This document shows, one piece after another, positions 47,218 through 58,060 of a stretch of DNA of 64,000 bases; the stretch's first letter is position 1; each line of letters begins with the position of its first letter. The DNA is from Cocos nucifera (taxonomy: Eukaryota > Streptophyta > Magnoliopsida > Arecales > Arecaceae). The translations under genes were made by a program, and so were the position numbers. Under the pieces are notes generated by a model. That model saw nothing but the letters and a program-made list of their open reading frames with translations, searched no databases and was not told the DNA's origin. The stretch spans positions 33,764-97,763 of the forward strand of contig QRFJ01004850.1 in NCBI GenBank assembly GCA_006176705.1. Reading direction: 5' to 3'.

Positions 47218-47256
47218 ATTGGTGCAATCACCATGGCATCACCTAGTTCTAATACC
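47218..47256 (-). promoter_or_regulatory. Extra primer-site copies of element C
   Basis: Minus reads TGGTATTAGAACTAGG, GTGATGCCATGGTGATTGC, and then TGGTATCAAAGC (47204-47215). Together with 59688-59728 this makes three Met-tRNA-like primer motifs about 44 bp apart before the B LTR came in. Confidence 0.6.
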
Positions 47257-48199
47257 AAATATATTGAGAATTATGTTCCAAAGCCAATCATCAGCATATT
47301 GATGGTTGAGATATTGTAATTAATTTATTAATTAATAAAAAATATTTTGGCATCATTTTTCATCATAAATTTACATCTTGTAATGAACTCTATTGTTGTA
47401 ATGAAGTTCTTAGGACTATTTAGTTTCGATAAAGAGAAAATTTATCGATTAGTTCTTAAATTTGTTCACGATCAAATGATAGGCTATTAATTAGGACGAC
47501 AGCGTCTATCGAGCATAAGTTGCTATATGCCATATAGGTTGGTTGTCCTCTTAACCAAGAAGTATGGAGATACTGGTATGGCATACAGGTGAGATGTATG
47601 GGTACATCATCATTGAACGTGACCAACTCTAGAGCATTCTGCCATCGAGAATGTCTATGATGGGATATAGGTATAAGTATCCCTTAGACCTGAGATCACC
47701 TCAGTGACTTGCAAGCAACTCACAATGCTTTGGTATCAGACTAACTAAATTTTTAATTCAACAATGAAAGACTTCTGGGCATAGTTAAGTACTTGCAAAG
47801 TCAGAGTATGATCAAGATAGAATTGATGACTCCAAGAGTTGGAGAAGAACATATCACTATATTTCAATATAGCAAAATCTTGGCCAAGATAATCCATCAA
47901 ATGGATTTGATATTTTAAAATATAATGTGGACAACCTGATCAGAGTTGATAGTTAAACTCTGAGGTATCCTACGAGTATTATGATCAAGGGGATGAATTA
48001 TATGAAAACTATATTCGCATGGGTTCTAAGGATGGTGTTCTACACCTTTCGACCTATCCAACCATCGGATATCATTACTAGATGGTCACTTTGATTGATA
48101 TAAAAATTTATTTTTATGCTACCAACTTAAGTTTGGACCTATGAGGTCACACACATTAGAGTTCACATTCTGATTGGATGGTTGATCAGCAATTTAGAA

Positions 48200-48361
48200 T
48201 CATTTTAGGGTTAAACGATCAATACGATTGATGTTTGAGCTAGTGCAAGTATTGCAGGAGAATCGATTAGCAATTAGATTTCATTTTAGGGTTAAACGAT
48301 CAATACGATTGATGTTTGAGCTAGTGCAAGTATTGCAGGAGAATCGATTAGCAATTAGATT
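48200..48361. repeat. 81-bp perfect tandem duplication in the solo B LTR
   Basis: 48200-48280 and 48281-48361 read identically; the second B LTR (60146-62827) does not have this duplicate. Confidence 0.92.
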
Positions 48362-49683
48362 GCTAATTAGCTTAATTTGATCAAGCCAGAAGGCTGAGAT
48401 TAAGTTTAATTAAATATAATTTATTTAGATTTAGTTTGGACTTGATTGGATCAAGTTTAATTAGCTTATTGGATAAGCCAAGTGCAAGGAAGAACTAGTC
48501 CTAGTCTAACTAGGACTCAGATCAACCTAATTTTCTAATTTAATTAAAATATTAAATTAAAATTAAATCTAATTTATTTTAATTTAATTAAGTTTTTAAA
48601 TAAATTAGAATCTTATTTAATTAGGTTGGTTTATTCTTATTTTTATTTGGTTAAAAGATCTTATTTGACCAAGTCAAATAGGAGTCCTAGTATGACTAGG
48701 ACTCTCTATTCCTTGCACCACCTAATCCTCACACACCATCCTTTTCTCTTTGTGTTTTTACGTGAATAATCTTCATGCCCAAAGGTTTCTCATGCCTCCC
48801 TTCTCTCTTTCTTTTCCTTATATGAAAGTTTGTTGGAAGACCAAGTCAAAAGGGGAATTAGTTTTGCTTAAGGATTCTATGAGATAGAATCCTTGTCAAC
48901 CAAAACTCTTTCCATAAGTGTGCCGACCCATCCTTCCTTATTTTCTTTTATTTTCATGGTAAAAGAGGATTTTTTTGTGCACCCCCCTTTGCTGGTCCAC
49001 GGTAGAAAAAAAGGTGGGGGTGCCCAAAAGTTGGGCACCCCAATAACTTCCCTTATTTGGTCCTTCCTAGTCTAGATTTTTGATCTAACATGGACTCTAC
49101 ATATCTCTTTATTTAAATTAAATTTTTGGCTAAAATTTTTGTGAATTATAGACATTTGAGAGGCTTCTTTGGTGTAGAAATCAGATAAAAATTCATCTAG
49201 GTTGTGGAGATATTGAAAACACAAATCAGGGTGTCTAGAAAAAGAACAAAGAAGAAGAAGAGGGTCTTCTTCTAGGATTTTTGTTCTAGATCTCTTTCTG
49301 CCTTTTTGTGAGCTTTTGAGAGGTATCTTAGCATCATAAATCCTCCTATTTTCTTTTGGTATTTTGGAGAGTCCAAGTTTCGAAGAAGAAAGCATCGGAT
49401 AGACCGTCGAAGAGAGATCAGCATAGTACTAGCATTCTGTGCTGATTTCTTGCATCAGAATCTCTGATCGTGTTCGTGGACTCATGTGGATGACTTCTAG
49501 AGGCTGGACTGTTGACCTCCTAAGTGATTTTGATGATGACCAAATATTAAAGTAAGTGATTACTAATATATTTTATTTTAAATGTTTCAATATCAGAAGA
49601 AAGAGAGCTCTTTGACCAAAAACAAGGAAGACATAAAGTGGAAATCAAATGAAATTCAAATCCCCTAAAATTATCTTGGAGCA

Positions 49684-50045
49684 GTCTTCGAGACGTCTCG
49701 AATTTTTTTCAGAGCTCTCGAGTGGACTAGCACATAGCAAACACAGTTCTGACTCAGTTTTGAGAAGTCTCGAGTGAATCTCGAGACATCTCAATCTCAG
49801 ACGATAGAAATTTAGTTTCTGTGCTCTGAGAGAAAGAGGTCTCGTAGGATTTCTGAGAGATCTCATGGTTCCAGCAAGACATCTCATTCAGAACAGAGAT
49901 GTCTCAATCTCAGACGAGTCATTTTTTTTAGAAAGATGATTTTTCATATGACTGAAGATGAGAGCTCTTCTGATCAATCCGAGAGGCCTCGTAACCGACG
50001 AGATATTTTGAGATAAATCAAGTGGTCTCGAGACACGACGATAGC
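49684..50045. promoter_or_regulatory. GAGAC/GTCTC palindrome cluster in the D LTR
   Basis: More than a dozen half-sites, several as palindromes such as CGAGACGTCTCG, CTCGAGAC and GAGCTCTCGAG, ending about 120 bp before the TATA box. TGTCTC/GAGACA-like words resemble auxin-response elements. This is a motif observation, not proof of hormone control. The 3' LTR keeps the cluster at 58235-58595. Confidence 0.55.
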
Positions 50046-50165
50046 TTTTTGATAGGGCATTCTAGGTTGGATTTTTTTTGTTCTAACGATTAGTTGCTAT
50101 TATCCAATGGTCAAATTTTGCTTTTTCTGAACTCTAATCATCACCAGAAAAAAAAAATGCTAGAG

Positions 50166-50172
50166 ATATAAA
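50166..50172 (+). promoter_or_regulatory. TATA box of the D 5' LTR
   Basis: GAGATATAAAAGGAAG; the 3' LTR has GAGATATAAAAGAAAG at 58718-58733. Confidence 0.6.
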
Positions 50173-50809
50173 AGGAAGAAATATTATTTTTTAAAAGAAG
50201 AGAGAAAAACAAGAGAAAGTAAAGCACGCTCTATTCTTGAATGAATACCTAATCTCCAATCAATCTATTCTCTTAAGCTTTGAAGAATCCTCATGTGCAT
50301 TAACTCCACACATTCAAAGAGGCTTTCAACGAACTATAAGGACAACCTTTTTGCTCATTCAAAGGGGCATTTTGAGTTGTAAAATTTTTTTTCCTCTTTC
50401 TGTGTACTTGGTTTCAGCTAGGGCTGAAACTTGGGTTTTGGAACTTTTCTCTCCTCTGTTTATTTAGATTGATTCGTCTGATTCTTGTAAGAGTTATGGT
50501 TAGTGAACATAGAAAAAAATCAACTGAACTTTTGGATAGTGAGCCCAGAAAAACTATCCGACTGTAATCTTGCGGGATTATAGTAAATTTCAAAGAGTGT
50601 ACTTGGGGAGTGGACGTAGGTGCTGGGAGAGAACCGAACCACTATAAAATTCTCTTGTTTGTGTGTGTGCTCTTAATTGTGTTTTCTATTTGTTCTTACA
50701 CTTGATTCACTAAGGTTTTAATCATTTAGCACTATACATATCTGTTTTAATTTTTTGAAAAACCTAAAATTCACCCCCCCCCTCTTGGGTTGTATATCTG
50801 GGCAATAAT

Positions 50810-50822
50810 TGATATCGAAGCC
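50810..50822 (+). promoter_or_regulatory. Primer-binding site, initiator Met-tRNA (D), decayed
   Basis: TGATATCGAAGCC compared with TGGTATCAGAGCC: three changes, directly after the 5' LTR. Confidence 0.7.
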
Positions 50823-50868
50823 TTGGTTCTCTACTAATTGTTGATCTTATCAATTAGAGACAAAGATC

Positions 50869-52400
50869 ATGTCAATCCAACTAGGAGATTCACTTACCGA
50901 AGGGCAATCCATAAATAGGCCACCTCTTTTCAATGGGTCCAACTATACCTATTGGAAAGCTCACATGCGCATTTTCATTCAAGCCCTTGACTATGACATA
51001 TGGAGTGTCATTGTCAATGGCCCACACACACATATAATCATTGTCAATGGCACATCCTCTCCTAAGCTAGAGAAGAATTAGGATGAAATAGATAAGAAAC
51101 TTGTCTAATTAAATGCTAAGACAATGAATGTACTCTATTGTGCCATTGATGCAAACGAGTTTAACCAAATCTCCACTTGCAATTCTGCAAAAAAAATTTA
51201 GGACAGACTTGAGGTCACACATGAAGGGACAAATCTAGTAAAAGAAACTAAAATTAACATGCTAGTTCACCAATATGAGTTATTTAAAATTGACCCCACT
51301 AATCTATCACTAGCATGTACACAAGATTCACTGATATTATAAATGGTTTAAAAAGCTTAGGTAAAGTTTACACTAACAGTAAATTGGTATGAAAGATCCT
51401 CAGGTCTTTGCCTAGGTCATGGAAAGCCAAAGTAATAGCAATCCAGGAGGCAAAGGATCTAAACACACTGCTACTAGAGGAGCTCATTGGATCCTTGATG
51501 ACACATGAGCTAGCCATGAGTCAGCATAATGAGGAAGACAATAAGAAGAAGAAAATAATAGTGCTGAAATCCATGGCTGATGAAGAAGAAGATGATCTAT
51601 CCACTAGTGAGAAAAATGATGAAGACATGGCCCTGATGATCAAAAAATTCAAGAAATTTATGGAAAGAAGAAGATAAGGATTCAAGAAGAGAAACTTCAT
51701 TAGAGGAGAAGCCAGTAGGGAGAAAGAAAAAGAAAAAAAGAGAGATCAGCCCACTTGCTATGAATGCAAGAAGCCAAGATATTTTAGAGCTGAATGTCCT
51801 CTATTGAAGAAGGGGCCAAAAAGAACAAAAAAGAAAGCCATGTTAGCAACTTGGAGCGACAGTGACGAGTCAAGCACGGAGGAAGAAAATCAAAATGAAG
51901 CAAACTTATGTTTCATGGCACAAGATGATGAGGTATCCTCCACTTTTGATTCAGATTTTACCTTTGATGAGCTTCAAGATGCTTTTTATGATTTGATGAA
52001 AGATTTTAAAAAGAAAATCTCAAAAAATAAAAATCCTAAGAAAATGACTCAAACACTCTTGAAAGAAAAGGAAGAGGTAATTAGTAGCCACAATAAGTTA
52101 AAAAAAGAAAATAAAATCCTAAAGGATGAATTGAATAAATTAAAGCTTTTAGCTGATAAATTTACTTATAGTTCTAAAAAATTACAAATAATTTTAAATA
52201 GTTAAAGAGGAGTTTATGATAAGGCCGGACTAGGATATAAACCCAAAGACAAAATCAAGTTTCTAAAAAATTTCTTCACTGCACCCATCACTAATAGCAC
52301 TTCTCATACCATTTGCTTTAAATGCAAAAAGGTAGGACACAAGGCTTTCGAATGCAATACTAGAAGAGTTAATAAAAAGAATGTTAAAAGTATTTAGGTT
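50869..52400 (+). pseudogene. gag: gag of element D (frameshifts and stops)
   Basis: Start ATG 50869. The N-terminal part reads PPLFNGSNYTYWKAHMRIFIQALDYDIWSVI, the SIRE/copia gag start. A frameshift lies between 51081 and 51408. Frame 51408-52204 continues with AKVIAIQEAKDLNTLLLEELIGSL and an acidic stretch, a stop at 51675, then two zinc knuckles. Knuckle 1 (51756-51797, CYECKKPRYFRAEC) has Tyr where His is expected; knuckle 2 (52314-52355, CFKCKKVGHKAFEC) is intact. Between them is a long Lys/Glu-rich, probably coiled-coil section, typical of the enlarged SIRE gag. Confidence 0.9.
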
Positions 52401-52700
52401 CCAAAAGCAACCATGTCTACTAACCCTAAAGGATCCAAGAAGATTTTTGTGCAGGGATACCTAAAACTATCCAACTTGATTTTTGTGCAGGAATGCGCCC
52501 AAGGATCAAAATAGGATTGGTATTTAGATAGCAGCTGCTCAAGACATATGTCGTGTGACAAGCAATAACTCATCACCCTAGAAAGAAAGGAAGAGGGAGT
52601 ACTCACCTTTGGCGATAATGGCAAAGGTAAAATAATTGGTTATAGTAAAATTCAGATTACTTCTTTGACCTTTATAGATAATGTATTATTAGTTGATAAT
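52401..52700 (+). pseudogene. pro: Protease of element D
   Basis: Same frame as late gag. The active-site segment at 52515-52550 reads DWYLDSSCSRHMSCDK, where the usual D-S/T-G is D-S-S. It is followed by LTFGDNGKGKIIGYSKI, the flap-side segment. There are stops before DWYLD and after SCDKQ. Confidence 0.82.
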
Positions 52701-53565
52701 TTAAAACATAACTTGCTTAGTATTAGTCAACTATGTGATAGAGGTTTTAAAGTCTCATTTGAATCTTCTTTGTGCAAAGTATCTAGTTCCTTGGATGATA
52801 GTTTAAAATTCATTGGATTTAGGCGTGGGAACATCTACATGGTGAATCTTGATGAAATTGCCATGAAGAGTGGCCAATGCCTAGTTGCAATGAATGCTAA
52901 CATAAAAGAAACTAGTTGGCTTTGGCACCGAAGATTAGGTCATGCTAGCATGCATACTCTTTATAAATTGCATAATAAAGACTTAGTTAAGGGGCTACCA
53001 AAACTAAATTTCTAAATTGATCATGTTTGTGATGCTTGCCAATTCAAAAAACAAACTAGGGAAAGTTTCAAATCCAAAAATGTAGTTTCAACTTCTAGGC
53101 CTCTTGAATTGATTCATATGAATTCGTTTGGACCTACTAGGACCACAAGCCTAGGAGGAAAGAAGTATGGTCTAGTAATTATTGATAATTATTCTTCTTT
53201 TACTTGGGTTCTATTTTTAGCTCACAAAGATGAAGCATTTTCATTGTTTTCAAAGTTTTACAAGAAAATAACAAATGAAAAGAACTCTATTGTGGTATGT
53301 ATCCATAGTGATCATGGCACAGAATTTGAAAATAAATACTTTAAAGAATTTTGCAATGAACATGGCATAGAACATAATTTTTCATCACCTAGAACCCCTC
53401 AACAAAAAAGAGTTGTTGAAAGAAAGAATAGAACCTTAGTTGATATGGCCCGTACCATGTTTTGTAAAGAAAATCTATCCAAATAATTTTGGGCTGAAGC
53501 TATTAACATAGTATGTTACATCCTAAATAGAGTTTCTATCTGCCTACTTTTAAAGAAAACCTCCT
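52701..53565 (+). pseudogene. pol: Integrase of element D
   Basis: The linker LVDNLKHNLLSISQLCDRGFKV leads to the pre-integrase zinc finger WLWHRRLGHASMHTL and CDACQFKK (52915-53050), then the core: DNYSSFTWVLFL (first Asp), HSDHGTEFENKYFKEFC (second Asp), and PQQKRVVERKNRT (catalytic Glu, with the usual NG replaced by KR). Stops at 53013 and 53484. The frame is lost around the A-run at 53572-53584. Confidence 0.9.
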
Positions 53566-53572
53566 ATGAGCT

Positions 53573-54160
53573 TTGAAAAAAAAAAGATCTAATATTAATT
53601 ATCTTCATATTTTTGATTGTAAATATTTTATTCATAACAATGGTAAAGATAATCTAGGCAAATTTGATGCTAAGACAGTTGAAGGTATATTCCTTGGATA
53701 CTCTATATCTAGCAAAGCATATAGAGTGTTCAACAAACAATCTTTAGTTATTGAAGAATCAATATATATCATTTTTGATGAAGCTGACAATCATTCTTTG
53801 AGAAAAGAAGATGTTTTTGATGATGATACAGAAATTCTCAAAGATGGAATGAACAAGCTAAACTTAAGGGACAACATCATTCATTATAAAGATAACTCTA
53901 CAACAATCATTGAACAAGATAAGGATGTTGAGATTGAAGCATCTAATGATCATAGAGATCTACCCAAGAAGTGGAGGTATGCACATAATCACCCAAAGGA
54001 ATTGATTTTAGATGATCCTTCACAAGAGGTAAGAACTAGATCCTCTTTTAGGGATACATTTGATTACCTTGCATTTGTTTCTCAAATAGAATCTAAAAAT
54101 ATAGAAGAAGCTGAACAAGACTCTAATTGGATGCTAGCCATGCAAGATGAACTAAACTAA
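53573..54160 (+). pseudogene. pol: Integrase C-terminal part and linker of element D
   Basis: After the poly-A frameshift, the frame reads INYLHIFDCKYFIHNN, AKTVEGIFLGYSISSKAYRVFN and SLVIEESIYIIFDE, the GKF/C-terminal region of copia integrase. A long acidic linker and DYLAFVSQIESKNIEEA lead to DSNWMLAMQDELN, the normal entry to RT. A stop at 54158 replaces the Gln expected there. Confidence 0.88.
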
Positions 54161-54935
54161 TTTGAAAGAAATAATGTATGGACTCTTGTAAACAGATCCA
54201 TAAATCATCCTATAATTGGTACAAAATGGGTATTTAGGAACAAATTAGATGAACATGGTAATGTTGTAAAAAATAAAGCTAGATTAGTTGCTAAAGGATA
54301 TAATCAAGAAGAAGAAATTGACTTTGATGAAACATATACACCTGTAGCAAGATTAGAGGCTATAAGATTGTTACTTGCTTTTGTCTGTTATATAAACTTT
54401 AAATTATTTCAAATGAATGTGAAAAATATCTTTTTAAATGATTATATTATCGAAGAAGTATTTATAGAACAGCCATCCGAATTTGAAAATCACTCACTTT
54501 CCAATCATGTATATAAGTTAAATAAAGCACTCTATGGACTTAAACAAGCACCTAGAGTTTGGTATGAGAGATTGAGCAAATTCTTATTATAAAATAATTT
54601 TATCAAAGGAAGTGTAGACACCACACTATTTTTGAAAAAGAAAAATAATGACCTTCTTATAGTTCAAATATATGTGGATGACATCATATTCTGAGCTACT
54701 AATGAAATTTTTTGTCAAGAGTTTGCTAAGTTGATGCAAAGTGAATTTGAAATGAGCATGATGGGAAAGCTGAATTTCTTCCTTGGAATACAAGTCAAAC
54801 ATTCAAAGGAAGGCATTTTCATTAGCCAAACAAAGTACATCAAGGAGATGCTCAAGAAGTTTGGCATGAAAAATGGAAAGAAAATTGGCACACCTATGAG
54901 CCCTTCTTGCGAAGTTGACAAAGATGAGAATGGTA
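54161..54935 (+). pseudogene. pol: Reverse transcriptase of element D
   Basis: Same frame as the linker. WTLVNRSINHPIIGTKWVFRNKLDEHGNV, ARLVAKGYNQEEEIDF, ETYTPVARLEAIRLLLAFVCY, MNVKNIFLNDYIIEEVFIEQP and LYGLKQAPRVWYERL are all standard copia RT blocks. The catalytic box IYVDDIIF is intact at about 54669-54692, with a stop directly behind it (54693). MGKLNFFLGIQV and ISQTKYIKEMLKKFGM close the domain. Confidence 0.92.
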
Positions 54936-55615
54936 AGAATGTAAATGAAAAGCTCTACAGAGGTATGATAGAATCCTTACTTTACTTAACTACAAGCATG
55001 CCTGATATATTATTTAGTGTGTGCATGTGTGCTAGATTTCAATCTAACCCTAAAAAATCACACTTATTAGCTGTTAAAAATATTTTTAGATATTTGATCT
55101 ACACACACAACTTAGGTCTTTGGTACTCAAAATAATCTTCTATTGAATTGATTGGATACACTGATATAAACTATGGAGGATGTAAAATTGATAGAAAGAG
55201 TACCAGTGGCACATGTCAATTTTTAGGATTGAACTTGATCTCTTGGTATAGCAAAAAGCAAAACTTTATAGCACTATCATTGGCCGAGGCCGAATATGTT
55301 GCTGCGGAGAGTTGCTATGCTCAAATACTTTGGTTCAAACAATAACTCAAAGGCTTTGGAATTAAGCAAAACAAGATACCTATTAAATATGATAACACTA
55401 GTGCCATAATCCTGACAAAAAATTCTGTTCAACATTCAAGAATCAAACACATTGAAATTAGACATCATTTCATTAGAGATCATGTTCAAAACAATAACAT
55501 TGTGCTTGAATTTATTTCAACTAAAAATTAATTAGCTGATATTTTTACAAAACCTCTAAGTGAAGATAGATTCTCTAAAATTTGGGGTGAACTTGGTTTA
55601 TGTGATCCTCTATAA
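54936..55615 (+). pseudogene. pol: RNase H of element D
   Basis: MIESLLYLTTSMPDILFSVCMCARFQSNPKKSHL, then GYTDINYGGCKIDRKSTSGTCQFLG (Asp), SLAEAEYVAAESC (Glu), YDNTSAIILTKN (Asp) and ADIFTKPLSEDRF at the end. Stops at 55133 and 55342 and a Gln-like stop before LADIF. The pol frame ends at the TAA at 55613. The usual LADIFTKPL end shows that pol is full length. Confidence 0.9.
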
Positions 55616-56116
55616 AAATTTTTAATCTTAAATTTTTTGGATTATTTTTTGGTCTCCCTCTGTCATCCTAAACACTCCTAATTTAATCTTGAAAATTTTA
55701 AAAAAAAAATTGGCTTGAAATTTCATTTTTATCCTAATTTCTTTCCCCTATGCATAAGAAGTCTTGGGTTATTCACGAGACCTCTCGACTGGATTTCGAG
55801 ACGTCTTGTGATAAATGCGAGAGCTCTCAAAATTTTTGAGATGTCTCACGATAAACATGAGAGCTCTCAAAATTTTTGAGACATCTCGTCTTTAAGATGA
55901 GAGCTCTCAAAATTTTTGAAATGTCTTGTCTTTAAGATGAGATTTCTCGACTCTTGGGGAACATCTTTTTAATCGGTCTATGAGAGGTCCTCTATTTCAT
56001 TCAATCGTTTCACTCTTCTGAGACCTCTCCTCCAAACTCTCCAAAACTCTCCTCCTCTCCTCAAAAACCTTTCGAATCACCTTCCCTTGTCCATTCCCTT
56101 CAAATCTTAAATCCTA
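55616..56116 (+). other. Spacer between pol and env-like ORF of element D
   Basis: 501 bp. It holds a 40-bp tandem repeat (three full units at 55819-55938 plus partial ones), each with GAGAGCTCTC and a GAGAYRTCTC-type palindrome. A strongly pyrimidine-rich stretch (about 56015-56065) follows. No clear TATA box. Confidence 0.75.
55819..55938. repeat. 40-bp tandem repeats with palindromes, element D spacer
   Basis: Units start at 55819, 55859 and 55899. Each starts GAGAGCTCTCAAAATTTTTG, with AAAATTTTTGAGA able to fold on the preceding TCTC. The unit resembles the reverse complement of 49688-49722 in the LTR. Confidence 0.8.
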
Positions 56117-57579
56117 ATGGCTCTGAAGAAGAGAACCCTTACCGCACAAAGAGCTCCCGTTATGCCATTGACTGAAGCTAGGTCTAAGCGACAGTGGGAC
56201 TTGCCTTAATCATCTCTGCCTGCTTCATCATCTCGTGCTCGTCTCTTCGTTGCTACTAGGACAGTTCCAACGGGCCACTGTGTGGATATCAAATACCTAG
56301 ATCAGGAACACTTCTATATTGGAACTTGGATTCGACAGGAAGAATGGGAAAAAATGTGTATGCTAGAGATAAATGTTTACCCGGACTTGATAAGAGAATT
56401 TTTTGACAACATTAGCTTTGATCATGGGTCGAAGGTTGAGTCCATTTTGAAAGGGGTACACATTTCCTCAGATGAGAGAAAAATAGGGTAGCTTCTCGAA
56501 GTGCCTAGGGCAAGGATTAGCAATCTAAATTTGTTTGACAAAACTGAAGCCCTCAAGTGCATCTTAGAAAGAAAGGATATTGATGAAAATGTACAATTAG
56601 TTTCACATCTTCTCTCAATTGAGATGAGATTACTGCAATCTTTTGTCAATCACATAGTTTTTCCTAAAGTAGAAAGACATGACTGGGTTGGAAAGAGAGA
56701 ACTAGGTGTCATGTTCTTTTTGGTGACTGAAACTCCCATAAACTTTTCCTCTCTTATGCTTCAACAATTGAAAGACACTGCCAACAAAAGCAAGGCTTGT
56801 TTATCCTATGGATTGATCTTCATCTTAATCTTTGAGGGCTTTAAAGTTAATCTAGAAGGTGAAGACTTCAAAAAACTGGTCCACACAGACTACATCAATG
56901 AAGGAACATTAAATCGGATGAAGTTTGTAAAAAGGGATAACAAATGGGTGAGGGTAGATGAATACGCTGCAAATGAGCCCGAAGAACACTGGTCTCCACC
57001 CCCTCCACCATCACCATCTACTGCTAGATCCTCTTTTACTACACCAGGGTCCCAACACTCTCCTCAGGTGCCTCCTTGTCCTACACCAGCACCTCCCTCA
57101 GCTTTTGATCAAGATCTGTTAATTGAAAGGGTGGTAGAAGAAGTGGTTCAGAAAGTATCCGAAAGGTTTATGGATATACTATCTAGCATGAGGCATCAAC
57201 TCCTTGTAAGCATTGAAGAACAAAGGATATCCACTAAAGGTCAGCCAAAAATACTTAGCCAACATATTAGTGGATTGTCTCAAAGACTTGAGATTTTGAA
57301 AAAGGAGCAGCATAGTTCATCAGGTCAAATTGAACTACTCCTATTCGAGAATGCCAGACTTGCACAGAGACTTGAAGAGAACATCATTGTTTAGTGCACC
57401 ATGACTGAAGTCATTATCTCCATCCTGCAGCAGATTTGCAGTCGAAGTCCATCCTCTTCTAGGCCATCATCTTCTTCTAGGCCATCACCTTCTCCTAGAC
57501 CTACTCCTCACTTGTCCTCTACTTGACCCAAATCCTCCTCTGAACCCATCATTGAGTTCCTCTCTAATGAAGACTAGGT
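56117..57579 (+). pseudogene. Env-like third ORF of element D
   Basis: One frame from ATG 56117 to TAG 57577, broken by stops at about 56204, 56489, 57392 and 57524. Several look like single C-to-T changes of Gln codons. The N-terminal part (FYIGTWIRQEEWEKM, VYPDLIREFFDNI, VHISSDERKIG) and middle (FVNHIVFPKVERHDWVGKRE, SYGLIFILIFEGFKV) fit the family called putative plant transposon protein, carried by SIRE-type elements in the env position. A proline-rich segment follows, then a probable coiled coil (SQRLEILKKEQ), then a Ser/Pro-rich tail. No clear signal peptide or membrane anchor is visible, so the env label is positional only. Confidence 0.78.
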
Positions 57580-58060
57580 CTAGTATCTCTTTTGTTTTAA
57601 CTTTTGGTTTAAGTATGTTGGTATGAGATTCATTATTTTGTAAACCAACATACATCTCTATCTATGTATTATCATATCTTGCAATGAAATCAATCTTTTT
57701 CATGCTCTTGCCTTTTTATGATTCTCTCATTGTTGTGATTTTGATGCTGACAAAAAGGGGGAGAAATATTAAGGAAAAATATGCAAATGCATAATTAAAT
57801 CTAACATACAAAATACAAATATATAATCATTCAAATCAAAAATACAAATTCACAAAAAGAAACTTTTAGAAAATAAAATAATTGAAATGAACAAATACAA
57901 AATGAAACGAATGTTATTCAAATCCTATTCATTTCATGAGGGCATACACTAAGGGGGAGCTTTAGCATAAAAATTTTGCATTCATTAGTTCTTGATATAC
58001 ATTGCTTACATTCCTTTTATGGCTTACTTAATGTTTTGTCATCATCAAAAAGGAGGATAT
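57580..58060 (+). other. 3' untranslated region of element D with two purine tracts
   Basis: GACAAAAAGGGGGAGAAAT at 57749-57767 and the tract AAAAAGGAGGATAT (58047-58060) directly before the 3' LTR. The second is the position expected for plus-strand priming; the first is a known extra tract of SIRE-type elements. A further AAGGGGGAGC lies at 57951-57960. Confidence 0.8.

Larger units (their letters stand above)
49510..50807 (+). repeat. 5' LTR of element D
   Basis: 1298 bp, TGTTGACC to GGGCAATA (end CA changed to TA). It contains a dense cluster of GAGAC/GTCTC and GAGCTCTC motifs at 49684-50045 upstream of the TATA box. Confidence 0.92.

Noticed and set aside
55819..55938. CRISPR-like repeats in the D spacer
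   Set aside because: Direct tandem units without spacers, inside a retrotransposon.
56501..57394. Host gene of 297 codons
   Set aside because: It lies in the env position of element D between pol and the 3' LTR, in frame with upstream sequence from 56117, and fits the SIRE third ORF.
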